From Jacaranda mimosifolia (lineage: Eukaryota > Streptophyta > Magnoliopsida > Lamiales > Bignoniaceae), in NCBI GenBank assembly GCA_018894105.1, contig CM032117.1, positions 52,300,503 through 52,364,502 of the forward strand: DNA of 64,000 bases, in the 5' to 3' direction. The notes beneath the pieces were generated by a model. That model was not told the DNA's origin. It ran no database searches and was given only the letters and a program-made list of their open reading frames with translations. This document shows, piece by piece, positions 45,225-57,060 of the stretch; within the stretch, counting starts at the first letter, position 1; the number at the start of each line of letters is the position of its first letter. Position numbers and translations under genes: made by a program.

Positions 45225-45720
45225 TGAGGAGCCTTGGCTTTGTAGCTTGAAGCTAGTCACTTTGGTCGACTATAAGTGATCAACTTGTTTCTTGATCTTA
45301 GCTGGAAAGTCTTGGTTGGGCAGCTCGAAGCTGGCTTGGTCGACTATGGGGTCGACTACGAGTAGTTTGCTTATTTATTGGTCTCGGCTGGAGAAACTTG
45401 ACTTGGCGGCTGGAAACCAGCTTGGTCAACTTTGGGGTCGACTACGAGCAGTTTGCCTATTTATTGGACGTCGGCTGTGAAGCCTAGACTTGGCGGCTAG
45501 AAGCCTGCTTGGTCGACTACGAGCAATTTGCCCGTTTGTTGGCTGTCAACTGTGAAGCCTGAACTTGGCGACTGAAAGCTTGCTTGGTCGACTTCGTGGT
45601 CAACTATGAGCGATTTGCCCATTTATTGGATGTCGGTTGTAAAGCCTAGACTTGGCAGCTGGAAGCTCGCTTGATCGACTTCGGGGTTGACTATAAACAG
45701 TTAATTCGTTTATTGATCGT
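45225..45720. repeat. Tandem array, about six units of 75-87 bp, in the retrotransposon 3' region
   Basis: Units start near 45234, 45311, 45397, 45484, 45559 and 45646. They share CTTGGCGGCTGGAAGC, TTGGTCGACT, GAGCAGTTTGCC and TTTATTGG. Length varies because a short GGGGTCGACTA piece is present or absent. 3' tandem repeats are known from Tat-lineage elements and can seed satellites. Confidence 0.88.
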
Positions 45721-45949
45721 GTTCATGCAAGCAGGTATTTGCAAGATGGGTCAAAAATTTTATTTTTGCGAGAGAATACAACGGAGACCAGTGGTCTTTT
45801 TATACATAGAACTTTTCTAAATTTATAGCATTCCACGATCGCGGTAGTTCGTTGCCTTGTCTGTCCGCTAGTCAATATGTGTTGTGCTTTGACACTTTGA
45901 TTATGGAATAAGGTCCTTCCTGTTTCGACTGGAGCTTTCCTATATTTCC

Positions 45950-46980
45950 AGACGCCTCAACTTTCTTGAGGACAAGGTCTCATACTTTGGAGCTATGTAG
46001 TCGAACTACTTTGTTATAATGTTTCATCATTTTCGATCTGTATTACTGCATCGTGTTAAAGCTTTGTATCGCAGCTCATCGATGGTGTCTAGGTCGAGTG
46101 TTCTTTCAGTCGCATTCCTAATTAGGTTATAATGGATCACTCGGGTTGTGTGTTGTATCAACTCAGATGGGATCACTGCTTTGGAACTGTAAACCAAACT
46201 GTAAGGGCTGTAGCCCATGGCCGTTCAAGGGATGGTTCTGTATGCCCACAGCACCCTAAAGAGGTCGTCCGCCCAGTTTGCTCATGTTCCTTCAAGATAA
46301 CCTTTGAGGTGGTCGAGGACAATTATGTTCATGACCTCTGTCTGACTGTTAGCCTGGGGATTTCCAACTGAAGTAAAGCGTTGGCAGATACCCAAGGCCT
46401 TACACCAATTTCTCGTGTTCTTTCTCTGAAATTGGGTTCCATTATCTGAGATCAGGACCTTGGGCAGACCAAAGTGACAAATTATGTTTTTCCTAATGAA
46501 GCTCCTGATGGCCGCATCGGTTATCTTCGGAACTGTTTCTGCCTCGACCCACTTAGTAAAGTATTCGATCGTGGCGATGATAAATTTCCATTGGCCGAAT
46601 ATTTTTGGTAACGATTCGACTATGTCGATCCGCCACTAGTCGAATGGACATATGATCTAGACATTTACTATTGATGCTGCGGGCTGGTCTGGCGTGTTTG
46701 AGTGGTATTGGCAGGATGGGCACTTTCTAGTAAAGTCGATTGAATCTTTTAACAAAGTAGGCTAGAAATACCTATATCGGATAATTTTATATGCCAGGGA
46801 TCGACCTCCCGAATGGTTTTTCCAAATGCCTGCGTGGATTTCGTGAAGTACTTCATTGGCTTCGTCGGGCGTTAGGCATCTAAGGGGTGGTCCCGACATC
46901 AACCTCCTGTAGTGCTATCCATGCTCGTCGAGGCAAATTTTGCTGCTTGACCTGAGGCCTGCGTGCTTCATTTTTGTCTT
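45950..46980 (-). pseudogene. Tat-type integrase remnant
   Basis: In minus-strand order: H-H-C-C zinc finger (HEIHAGIWKNHSGG..KCPSCQYH near 46720-46865, with a TAG between the halves); core domain with the first Asp in WRIDIVESLP, FTKWVEAETVP, and the second Asp in ISDNGTQF near 46445; then MGYSPYSLVYSSKAVIPSEL at 46170-46218. It would join element cDNA to chromosomal DNA. Stops and shifts make it non-functional. Confidence 0.85.
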
Positions 46981-47239
46981 CGGGGATGGTCTGTTGGCTT
47001 AAGTAGAGTTTGATTGGGTCTTGCCAAGGAGCTGCTTCCTCGATGCTTCCCACAAAATCCTAGTCACGAGTATTGATAGATGGTTTTCTGGCGACCAGGA
47101 ACATTATGGTCTTTTCTCTAGTCCTTCTCGTCGAGCTAGCAAACTTGGAGAGGGCGTCTGCTCGCTCTTTTTTTGATCGGGGTACCTGGTTGAGGGTGAA
47201 GTTCTTGAACGACCGTTGTAATCTTTTCACATCAGCGAG

Positions 47240-47850
47240 ATACTAACTTATCTTGGCTTCTTTGGCTTTGAAGTTTCTTTCGACCTGCTCTGCGACCAGT
47301 TGGGAATCGATGATCGCCACTAGCTGCTCGACACCTCGATTTGTAGCCATGTTCATGCCAGCGATGAGGGCCTCATACTTTGCCTTGTTATTGGTGATCG
47401 GGAAATTGAGGTTTATGGCGAAATCGTATTCTTCGGTAAGTGGGGAGCGAAGTGAGACATCATTCTTCCTCCTAAGGTAGTTGCTAATCCGTCGACATGC
47501 AAAGTCCATGTAGAAGATTTCTAGTCGTTCCGGTCAGGCAGGTTAGCCTTTCAGCAACAAAATCGGCTAAAACTTGAGCTTTTATGGCAATCGGTGGTTG
47601 AAATGTGATGTCGAATTCCCCAAGCTCGATGGCCCACTTAGTCAGCCTTCCTAACGTGTCTGGTTTCGACAGCACCTATTTTAAAGGCTGATTTGTCAAC
47701 ACTATGGTCGCATGAGACTGGAAGTAAGATCGCAACTTCCGTGCTGCTGTGACTAGGGCAAGGGCAAACTTCTCAATCTTTAGATAATTATGCTCGGACC
47801 CTGCAGGGCTTTACTGCAATAATAAACAAGTTGATGAGTTCCGCCTTTTG
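47240..47850 (-). pseudogene. Dual RNase H region (connection plus archaeal-type RNase H)
   Basis: The segment 47484-47675 reads LGRLTKWAIELGEFDITFQP then AQVLADFVAE, the end of the first RNase H and connection. It is followed by a second domain at 47243-47509: NNKAKYEALIAGMNMA, VEQLVAIIDSQLVAEQV. The YEAL Glu and DSQL Asp match the archaeal-type RNase H gained by Tat elements. The start of this domain is degraded. Confidence 0.8.
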
Positions 47851-47899
47851 TTGAGGTCAACACCAAACTAATCGAGACAGTGGACAAGAATAGGTAGAG

Positions 47900-48720
47900 T
47901 TGCAAGACTTTTCCCAACTCAGCAGGCTTGGCGAGCATGGACGGCGAGGAAAGGTGTTGCTTGAGTTCGACGAGAGCTTGTTGCTAGTCGCGCAATGAAT
48001 CTGCCAAGGGCTATTATCCTGCCGACTAGGCGCTATACGTCTCGAATTGTTCGGGGTGGAGCAATGTCTAAAACTGCCTAGATCTTCTGTGGGTTCACTT
48101 CGATCCCCCTTTAATTGACCATGGAACTCAAGAACTTTCCTCCTCAAACCTCGAAGGTGCACTTGCTAGGGTTGAGTTTCATACCAAGCGCCTACAGTGT
48201 GGAAAAGGTATGGTCGAGGTCAATTAGTTGATCCTCAACTTTTTCTATTTTGACAATCATGTCATCGACGTAAACCTCCATAGACTTTTCAATCTCGCTC
48301 TTGAACATGAAATTAACTAATCGTTGGTAAGTTGCTCCTGTATTTTTGAGTCCAAAGGGCATGACCAAAAAATAGTATACTCCATTGGGGACGACGAAAG
48401 AGGTCTTATCCCTGTCCTCTGGTGCCATAAATGTTTTATAATAGCCCTGAAAGGTGTCTATCATGCTCAACAATTCACAACCAGCTGTGGAATCTACTAC
48501 TAAATCTATGCGAGGCAGGGGGTAAGGATCTTTAGGGCAAGCTTTATTCAAATCGATAAAATCATTACACATACGCCATTTCCCTTCATTCTTAGGGACG
48601 AGTACAACCTTACAAAGCCAAAAGAGATATTGAATTTTTACAATATATCCTGGTTCTAAGAGTTTGTTGACCTCCTCTTCAATGATTTAGGATATCTCAG
48701 CGTTGAAGGTTCTCGTCTTC
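47900..48720 (-). pseudogene. Tat-type reverse transcriptase remnant
   Basis: The best piece (48192-48572) reads CNDFIDLNKACPKDPYPLPR, STAGCELLSMIDTFQGYY, FVVPNGVYYFLVMPFGLKNT and the catalytic YVDDM box, in standard RT order. Flanks to about 48720 and 47900 continue the domain but are interrupted. Copies element RNA into DNA in intact relatives. Confidence 0.9.
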
Positions 48721-49019
48721 TACTTCACCTATTAGTAGGAGGGGTCCACATTGAAGCGATGAACAATAACGCTTGGGTCGATTCCTTGGAGGTCAGAAGC
48801 TTTCCAAGCGAATACATCGATGTTTCTATGAAGAAAATTGACCATAAGGCACTACATACAATGGCCCATATCACTTCTGATCCATGTGGTCTTGTTCGAG
48901 TTTTCAGGCCCCAACTCGATTGTTTTGAACTCCCCAATAGGCTTGAGCTGGGTGTCTTCCAGTTTCATTTTCTTACATGGGAGTCCCTCCTCAGGTTCCG
49001 CTACAGGGGCATCCCCCGA

Positions 49020-49460
49020 GGGCTTTAGTTGGGGTCGTATCTTCTGCTCGCTGGGTTCGACTGAGATGGTATAGCAGCGCCATACTTCCTTGATGTTGCA
49101 CAAAGCTCTCCTACTCCTACTGGGGTTGGGAATTTTATCTTCATATGATAAGTTGAGACGATGGCTCTAAAGTCGTTCAGAGCAGGTCGACCAATGATGA
49201 CATTGTAAGCGAACGGAGTGTTAACGACAAGGTAGTTTATCATCAAGGTTCTGCTGCAAAGGGCTTGTCCAAACGATGTGGATAGGTTGATGGAGCCCTC
49301 TGGGATGATCTTCGACCCCCCGAATTCGACGAGCGGGGTACGGACTAGCTTATATTTTAATTACCCCATATTCATCTTTTCAAAGTCGACAAAAATATGA
49401 TGTTCGCAGAGCTACCATTATCGACCTGGATCTTTCTAACTTCAAAATTGGCTATTTCGA
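49020..49460 (-). pseudogene. Aspartic protease remnant
   Basis: The active-site motif VDNGSSANIIF (the D-S/T-G class, with N) lies near 49400-49430 on the minus strand. VNTPFAYNVIIGRPALNDFR and VSTYHMKIKFPT at 49130-49246 form the C-terminal half. Processes gag-pol in intact elements. Confidence 0.78.
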
Positions 49461-49699
49461 TCGCTACCACCATGGGGTAGTTTATCTTGCGATCGACTCC
49501 GCTGTTCTCCAAGTGGTTGAGGTCAGACTCAGTGAAAAAGATTGATTATGCGTTGGTTGAGAGTTGGAAAATCATTTTGACCTGGGCTGATTTAGTCAAT
49601 TCCCATCGTTGTTGGGTCTGCCTTTTAGCATATTTCAAGTCCCCCCTAGTAGGGCCCCCAGCAATCATGTCGATGACTCATCGAATGGATGGGTGGGGA

Positions 49700-51276
49700 T
49701 CTTGGGCAGGTTTCATTCATTTATCTTCTCTTCTTGGGCTAGCCGACCTTTCTCTACGGGAAGTCTGATCAGTTTTGCTCTCTTCACGCCTGGCACGTTC
49801 ATCAATGTACTTTGTGAGATGGCCTTGCTTGATCAACCTTTCAATCTCATTGTGCAAGTTGAAATAGTCTTTCGTGTCATGCCCTTTTTGCTTGTGAAAA
49901 TGGCAGTACTTTTTTGACTTTTTCATGGCCTCGGTCTTGGTCAGCTTCCTAGGCTTTTTCAGGAGATTGTCATGCTGGATAGCGAACAACACCTCCTTCC
50001 TTGGGAGGTTAAGCGGAGTATAATCATGGAAGCGTTTAATGGGAGGTTGACAACATTCCCTGTACTGACGATCGTCTTTCTCCTTATTCTTCTTCTTATT
50101 AACCTCAGGGTTGCCATATTTCAATCTATTTATATTCTCCTGAGTCATGTATTTTTCTGCGAGGTTGAGAAGCTCCTCCATCGACTAGGGCCGCTCGCGC
50201 ACCAATGTATTTGCATATTCCTTGTGTTTGAGGCCCAAGAAAAGTACGTCGATCAAGAACTCGATCCGGGTGCTATTAATCTTTAGCACTTTTGTGTTAA
50301 ACCGGGTGAAAAAGTCTTGAAGGGTTTCTCTTTCATTCTGTTTCACTATATGCAGGTGGGTATGAGGAAGCTTTGCCTTCTTTCTACTCACAAACTGGTG
50401 CAGAAATTTGTCGCACAACTAGTCATATGAGTATATTGATGCCCGCTTGAGCTTAACAAACCAGTCGAGCGCTATCCCTTGAAAGGTTGTCACTAACATC
50501 TTAGCATTGATGTAGTCATTATGCCCATGCAGCTGTCTCATTTGTTCGAATTGCATCAAATGCTCGTTTGGGTCCAACGAGCCATTGTACCTGGGCAGGC
50601 TAGTCGGGACTTTGGTGCCAACGGCGATGCGCTCATTGATGATCTACTAGAAGAAGGGTGAGTCTCTTTCTCGATGGAACCTCGGTGGCCCATTGAGGTA
50701 GTGATTTTCTTCGTATTTCTCCTCGAGATCTCCTCCAGGCGCGTATTCAGCTGCTGGACTTGACGGGATACCTCCTCCCACTCCTCCCTATCAGCTTGGG
50801 ATGTGTTTCTGTACGGTTGGGGTCTCGTGCACTCAACCCTATCGTGCTGTGGGCTTGAATGGGTCGAACGCTGCGATCAACTGAATTCGCCACCTTCTCA
50901 CGAGGGCAAGTCGGGTCATTTCTCTTGGAAAATGCCTTAGACTAATTTCACGTCTTGAGGGAAGCCGTCTGGACTCTGGTCGACTGTGATTTTCTTTAGG
51001 CAATCTCTCCTCCGGGGGTATAAGTTGTGGGGTTGCGCTGACTGCCGGTTCTGGCTGTATGACATGTTGATTTAGAGTAGTAGAGAGTTGAGTAAAAATT
51101 TGAGCTGATATTTGCTCGCTTATGAGTTGTATTAGTTGCGGTATGGTCAGGGTGACCACCTGTTCCGACTGAGCACTCAGCCCCGGTGCGTCATGCTCTT
51201 GCGGAGGTTGAGAAGTGGGAGAGGCAGACCTCTTGTTCTCTTTTCTTCCCTAGAGGGCTCGCCAGGTGTTAACCAT
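49700..51276 (-). pseudogene. Tat-type gag remnant
   Basis: An ATG at 51274-51276 starts MVNTWRAL then TAG (51250-51252). LTIPQLIQLISEQISAQIF follows at about 51110-51159. The gag domain is at 50185-50418 (KLPHTHLHIVKQNERETLQD, FFTRFNTKVLKINSTRIEF) and the nucleocapsid-like tail at 49717-50181 (YCHFHKQKGHDTKDYFNLHN). In the tail the expected last zinc-ligand Cys is Tyr. Stops separate the parts. Confidence 0.82.
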
Positions 51277-51306
51277 TTTTGATTGTGGACTCAAGTTTTC
51301 CACAGA

Positions 51307-52051
51307 TGATGAGGGTAAAAGCTGTTTACTACTGAATCTATGAGGGATCTAGATGGATCGACCTGTCTGATCGAGTAATCGAACTCCAGAGAGGATTGGG
51401 TTGAGTCCTACAATCACAAGCAAATATCAGGCTAGCCGAGGTGTCCTCGGCTAAGGCGCTCTGATGCTCAAGTCAGTATGGGATCGACTAGATATAATGA
51501 GCAGTGGAGTGAGGGCTTTTTAGTATAGAATGACATACCTTGTGAGAGGCTGGCCATGGAGTATTTATAGCCTTTCCCAAGTGATTAATATGTCCAAGAT
51601 GCCCTTAATACGTATGAAAGGTTCTTGTCCTTGCGTAGGGAGCTTTGGGTCATCTCACATGTTAGTGCTATCCAGGTGGCTTCATCTCCAACTTTTAGGG
51701 ACAGGGTAGTACACTGGTGGCGTGCCCCCTTCCTGGCACGGCAGTAAAGGTGGTACTGGAGTGGCACGCACTATTAATGCGGAGGCATGCCTCCTGTTAG
51801 GACATTAAATGCGGCAGAGAAAAGGTTTTGCAGTCAGTCGACCTTAGAAGTCGACTCCGGAGCTGACTCTGGATGCGGAAGTAGACAAGTAGATGCGGCA
51901 CTAGACCATTATCATTGAGAGGGTTGGCTTGTTTTGGGCTAGACCGACGTGAGAGGTTGATCTATGGATGGGTCCCAAGGAAGAGACGGACTTGGCGATG
52001 TACTCTTGGGTCGATAGCCTTTGGGTTGGGCCATTGAGCCATCCCATATCA
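51307..52051 (-). repeat. 5' LTR of the Tat-type element
   Basis: 745 bp, TGATGAGGG..CATATCA on +, aligned with 41244-41989 with many substitutions and small indels (e.g. an extra TGTCCTCGGCTAAGGCGC piece near 51443). Confidence 0.92.
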
Positions 52052-52650
52052 AATATATTTGTTTAAAGTTTTTACATATATAAAAATAAAGTAATAGTTA
52101 TTTAATAACTTGTAGTTATGATAATTAAAAAAATAAAAATGAGAGCATTTTAGACACAATATTCGAAGATGCATTAAAAGGGAGGTTGATACTTTATCAA
52201 TAGTTAGCAATTTTGGCACACTTAATGCATATGCTGTAATTTTATAGTATAAAGAAAATAGAGCATTCATTTACTTTTTTATACATTATTATACTGTTTA
52301 ATATTTTCAATGTAATTATTTAAACTATTTATGATGAATAAAAAAAAGTAAACAATTGAAAAAAAAATATTAGAAAAGAGAAAAGAAAACTAGTATTCTG
52401 AAGTTAAAAAATAATAATGAGAACTTTTCAAGAAAATCATCCAAAAACATACCAAATGCACCTATCCCTTTTGGTTTGCTATCTTGTGGTCTTCCTAAAA
52501 TATCTTCATTATTAATTTTCAACTTTATAACTACTAAGTAGTTTTTTTCTCTTCACTAATATATAATTTTCTCTTTAATTGTGCACTTTTTTCTTTTACC
52601 TTTACTTTATCAATATCTCAAATCAATGATGAGGTCTGTTTGGTACCAAA
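52052..52650. other. AT-rich flank of the Tat-type element
   Basis: Begins with the target duplication aatat. Contains a shared block with 40853-40920 (dispersed repeats). No gene. Confidence 0.55.
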
Positions 52651-52669
52651 ATGGGTCCAAATCGGACTA

Positions 52670-52985
52670 AACCATTTTCTAGGCTATTGTTCTTTCTAAA
52701 GTTGTGGTGTAAGACATCAATTTCTGAATAAGATCCATTTTTTGAGTGTATGATGGACTCTTCTAAAAAAAATTGGCATGCGTGCAAGCGAGGTGCTCTA
52801 CCAACTGAACTATAGCCCTTAGTGTTTGTGATGCATATCTTATCATGCATACAATTTCTTGTCAAGATGACTATTCTATGACCCAACATCATACATTTTT
52901 GAGTGGTATTACTTATATTATTATTGCTTATAAGGAATATGATATTTATAATCCATTGATGGGATGAGTTCCATTTGCTTTTCTT
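52670..52985 (-). other. tRNA 5' half and flank, possibly plastid-derived (NUPT)
   Basis: The minus strand at 52775-52819 reads GGGCTATAGTTCAGTTGGTA then GAGCACCTCGC: acceptor, D-arm with the A-box and the start of an anticodon stem. Then the sequence leaves the tRNA consensus, with no T-arm. That is what the first exon of an intron-split organelle tRNA (trnV-UAC-like) would look like. The upstream text also resembles plastid spacer sequence in style. I cannot align it here, so plastid origin is a suggestion; a tRNA pseudogene or SINE head is possible. Confidence 0.4.
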
Positions 52986-53199
52986 TAGGATGATAAATGA
53001 TTTACTTAACTCGATAATTAATTTATTTTTCCTTTTAATTATCATAAAAAATTTAAATAAATATATGTTCAAAATATTAAAAATTATAGTAATATGAAAA
53101 AAGTAAATAAAAACTCTATTTATCTTATACTACAAAATTTTAGCACACACATCAAGTGTCCCAAAATTACGAGTAGATATAAATAAATATACTTTTGTA

Positions 53200-53202
<3 letters not shown>

Positions 53203-53233
<31 letters not shown>
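53203..53233. repeat. (GT)n microsatellite
   Basis: Uninterrupted GT run adjoining dispersed repeat P, copy 2. Confidence 0.9.
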
Positions 53234-53236
<3 letters not shown>

Positions 53237-53244
53237 TTAGTGTG

Positions 53245-53470
53245 TGTATAATAATGTTAGACCACCAAATATCAATAATCTAAGTTTATTAATTACTTCT
53301 ATTTTAATTTTGTCCAAATATTTTGTTCATATACCAAGATATTGTAAGTTTTCAAATATAGTAAAAATTAAAATAAACTTATGCAACTAAATCTTGTTAA
53401 ACATATAAATATATTAAGATTTAGAACATTATTACATTAATATATGGATAAAATAGAGGATCATAATTAA
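53245..53470. repeat. Dispersed repeat P, copy 2
   Basis: Same order of blocks as 40080-40330, including the upstream dinucleotide tract ((GT)n here, (CA)n there). Confidence 0.6.
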
Positions 53471-54961
53471 ACTTGATATATTTTAACCAAATAGACTCAT
53501 TTTAATTTTTAATAGGCTCATATTTTAATTGAAAATAAGAGAATATTATGGAAGACAAAGAACAATCACTATGACATGTCATCCTTGCATACATAAATAT
53601 AGGTTATAAATAATCAAACACTCAATTTTTATATAGTATATAAACAACAACATATTTTAGTTATAAACATATTAAATAACATGCAATATTAATTGACGAT
53701 TAATGCAAATTAATATACAACAAATAATTCCTATGTTAAAAGTTGAAAAGGATATAATCATCCATACATCCTATAAATATTTGCATCATATTTTGGTTAT
53801 ATCATTGGTATTTTACAATTTCATACTTAGTGAGAAAGATATTTTTGAAAACTAAAAATATAGGGTACAATTCGTAATTCAAAATTTGGTATAACATAAT
53901 ATATCCGCTACTCTAAGTGTGTAAAAATCCCATGTTATATAGTGTAGATAATTCAAGAAAAGTTGGGATGAATGTGGTGTAGTTTTTTTTTTTAATTTTG
54001 ACCCCCAAAGTTTCTGAAAGTATAAAGCAGTAAATCCAATATACCGATTTCATTTGTTTCTACTATAGAAGTCACTTTTATTTTCTTTCTCTTTGACTAC
54101 TAAGATAAGATGTTTTAGTTTGTTAGGTTATCTCTTACCTTTTTATGAATTTAGCAACAATTTGAGAGGTTCCCTGTTTGAGAATCTCTAAATATATACT
54201 TATCTTTTACTCTATGAAGCTTTTCATTCAGTAATATGCTCCTTCTTGCTATCAAAACACATAAAAAAAAAAAAAAATTCAATTTCATATCCAATATTAT
54301 GTGTACTTTCTTTTTTCTTTCTTATATTTGGTTGGTTAAAAAAATATATTCAAATTCGGAGAATTTCTAATACTTTGTAAAACTATTCACCCATCATAAA
54401 AACAAGGATAACATACACTACATCATCTAAACTATGCATCTTATATGAACCACTCCTCTAAACTCATTGATTTGTTAATTGATTCGATAAGATCGTTCTC
54501 ATAAATATAAGTGTGAGATTGAAATTTTAACTCTAATGAACTCTATATATAAATGTGTGTAAATTTAAAAAAAAAAAAGTTCTAAACCCCAAACTATATT
54601 ATATAACACTCACCGCTTCCATATCAAAAATGATTCCTCATTAATATTATTTACCAATATTTTTTATTTTATCTCTTTTTTTCATCATTTTTTTGGGTCT
54701 TCTTTCTTCCCTCATCCCAACCACCTCTCAACTACTCAACCCCAACATTTACCCTTACAACAATTTTTGTAAAATATATTAAATAGAACACGTTCTGAAA
54801 TCTAAAAAGAAATAATTAACTTAAAAATCTAATCGATAGTTTCAAATATAAAAAAAAAAAATTAATTGAAACCCTAAAACTATTTCTAAAATTTTCTAAT
54901 TTTTAGTTACCATTGAAATCTATATTGATATCCGAAATTATAAAAGTAATAATCATCAAAT
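53471..54961. other. AT-rich intergenic sequence
   Basis: No gene or clear repeat beyond A-runs. A weak resemblance to SINE family A around 54490-54575 is not strong enough to call. Confidence 0.5.
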
Positions 54962-55342
54962 TAGGGATACAAACAAGTCGAGCCGACTTGCGAGCTAGGG
55001 CTAGCTCGACTCAAGAGGGAACTGTTGAGTTGAATCGAGGTCGAGCTCTAATTTGAGCCGATCTCGATTGTTTGTATCTATGCTCGAGGCTTGCGAGCCA
55101 ATATATAATTAAATATTATTTTTTATTTTATTAGTAAATATATATTATATTACTATTTTTTTTATTTCGAGCTCGAGCCTACAAATTTTTATAATTTATT
55201 TGCCAATTCGAGTCTTATCGAGCCGAGCCGAGTTGAGCTTGAGCTTAAAATTTTAGGTTCGTCAAACTCGACCCTAATATATATATTTTGAACTCGAAAA
55301 TTTTGCCCAAACTTAACTTCGCTCGACTCGATTGCACCCCTA
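54962..55342. mobile_element. hAT-like MITE, GAGTCGAGC termini
   Basis: The left end TAGGGATACAAACAAGTCGA and the complemented right end TAGGGGTGCAATCGAGTCGA match, and the ends carry many GAGCTCGAGC/GCTCGAC motifs around an AT-rich centre. Flanks catcaaat (54954-54961) and tatcaaac (55343-55350) agree at six of eight bases, consistent with an old 8-bp hAT duplication. 381 bp, non-coding. Confidence 0.7.
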
Positions 55343-57060
55343 TATCAAACAGGTATTATGTTTCAAACCTATAAATTGACAATCTACTTTAAAATCTCAA
55401 TTAACATTTTTACAAACAAAATTTAAATTCACATTCTTTTGAAATAATAAAATATTCATAATCAACAAAAGTACAAGGTAATAGTATTTAATAAATTAAT
55501 CAGCAGAATAAGGGGGGAAAAAGCAAAATAATGAAAATAGTAGAAAAATAGTGAAGAAAGAAGTAAAATAAAAAGCATTAATGCTAATTTATTAGATATT
55601 GTACGAAACATCAAACAAGTATTATGCCATATAGTTTAGGGAAAATAAGTTGCCCAGAATTTGTTGAAATAAACTATAATTAAGTAGAATAAAGTGTACT
55701 TTGCCTTAAAAAAATAAATATGACAGCGTGAGATAAATTGACCAGCACAAAAGAAACCATAAAATGGAAAGAACATAAAACTAATAAAATCGTATGATGA
55801 AAGACTTTCTTCTTCCTAAATCCTCTTTTTCCCGATGTCCAGGTCCACATTCCCACACCCGTGCTAACCAACTAATAAAAACACAGATGCAAAAAGGCAA
55901 CCAGCTGCAGACCCCCACCCCAACCCACCCCCTAAATCCCTTAAGAATTATCAAGCATCAGCACTTGGAATACTAATGTACATGGGGAAAAAAAACCACC
56001 AAAGTGTCCCACAATGAATAAAAAACTCAAACTTCAAGAATTCCACAGCTTTTCCTTTTATGTTTCCATTTCCTTTTTCTCTGTCTCTTTACCCATTGTC
56101 TTATATATGTCCTTTGTGTTGTGACCTGTGAACAGTTAGTTCCTGATGAGCCGATTTGTTGTAGAGTTTCAAACTTCACTGATTTATGGCAATTACTTTT
56201 TTACTGCTGCTTATTTTCATTCCTCAAACTGTTTCTTGGATTTATAGGTCAAAACTGTGGCTTCACATACATATATGATGAATAATAATTGAATTGAAGC
56301 CCACAAAGTAAATAAAATCTGAGAGGCCTCCATGAATTTTTCAGCCTAAAGATTTGGGAATCAATTGTAGTTGGTAGGCTGGTGGGGATGTGTTGGGTAT
56401 GATATGTAGAATTCCTGAAGTTAGGTATGGATGGGATGGACTCTTTCACATACAATGGGAAAAGGGAATTTACATATACATACATGGATACCCACAAAGT
56501 CTGTGTGTATCTATGTCTAAGGTAAATTACTAAAATACCCATAAGAAAATTAAAAAAAGAACTAAAAATATGCATTGTACAAATGATCTGCATGTTAAAT
56601 TGCCAAAATACCCTCAACCATGGATTGTTGGGGGGGGGGGGGGGGGTGGGGGGTGGAAGATAAGTAAAAAATGTCTGGAAAACAAACCAGAGTAAAAGAA
56701 AAAGGTGGGATTTTTCATGTTCACATTCATGGCTTCCTGTTGCAGGCTAAATGGCATGTGGATCTTGACTGGTTCAAAAAAGATTTTGGCAGTAATAAAC
56801 AGGAGAGAGGTCAAGATGGACACAATTGTAATTTGACTATATTGCGGGGTCCAGACTCCAGTGTGACACTTAAAAAAAGAAGGAGAGGGGCATCACCATC
56901 AAAGCGGCCATCAGAGGACCAAAGCCTAAAAACAAGGTACTACCAACAACTGCAAAGCACATCAGGAAACAGCATCCCCATCTCTCTCTCTCTCTCCCCA
57001 TCTTGCTTTTTCAGCACCTTCTCATCATCAAATTCAATCTCATAACAAAATAAATCCCAT
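55343..57060. other. Intergenic and promoter-proximal region of the DLN-protein gene
   Basis: No gene supported. A homopolymer G tract at 56629-56655 (interrupted twice by T) and a (CT)n at about 56980-56997 are present. A 124-codon frame at 56671-57045 has no family signal and probably is not a gene. Confidence 0.55.

Larger units (their letters stand above)
41244..52051 (-). mobile_element. Ty3/gypsy Tat-type LTR retrotransposon with an antisense extra gene
   Basis: LTRs at 41244-41989 and 51307-52051 (about 745 bp each) are flanked by an exact 5-bp duplication, aatat (41239-41243 and 52052-52056). The orientation is minus: gag, protease, RT, RNase H, archaeal-type RNase H and integrase read right to left, and the purine tract lies beside the left LTR. 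Two RNase H regions, the IGRPALN..STYHMKIKFPT protease end and the 3' tandem repeats point to the Tat lineage (Retand/Ogre side). Between integrase and the 3' LTR is about 4 kb holding an opposite-strand gene and a tandem array. The two LTRs differ at many sites and every pol segment has stops, so it is inactive. Confidence 0.93.

Noticed and set aside
48725..49103. Frames on both strands around 48.7-49.1 kb as an additional retrotransposon gene
   Set aside because: They fall in the decayed protease-RT linker and show no separate family.
51240..51306. Primer binding site of the Tat-type element
   Set aside because: Minus-strand ACCTGGCGAGCCCTC lies about 35 bp from the LTR and overlaps the gag start; nothing convincingly matching a tRNA 3' end is closer.
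52623..53072. 149-codon minus-strand protein
   Set aside because: Part of it is a translated tRNA 5' half (SSVGRAPRL string), a familiar artefact.
56671..57045. 124-codon ORF upstream of the DLN-protein gene
   Set aside because: No family resemblance, low-complexity Ser/Leu end from a CT microsatellite, no supporting promoter.
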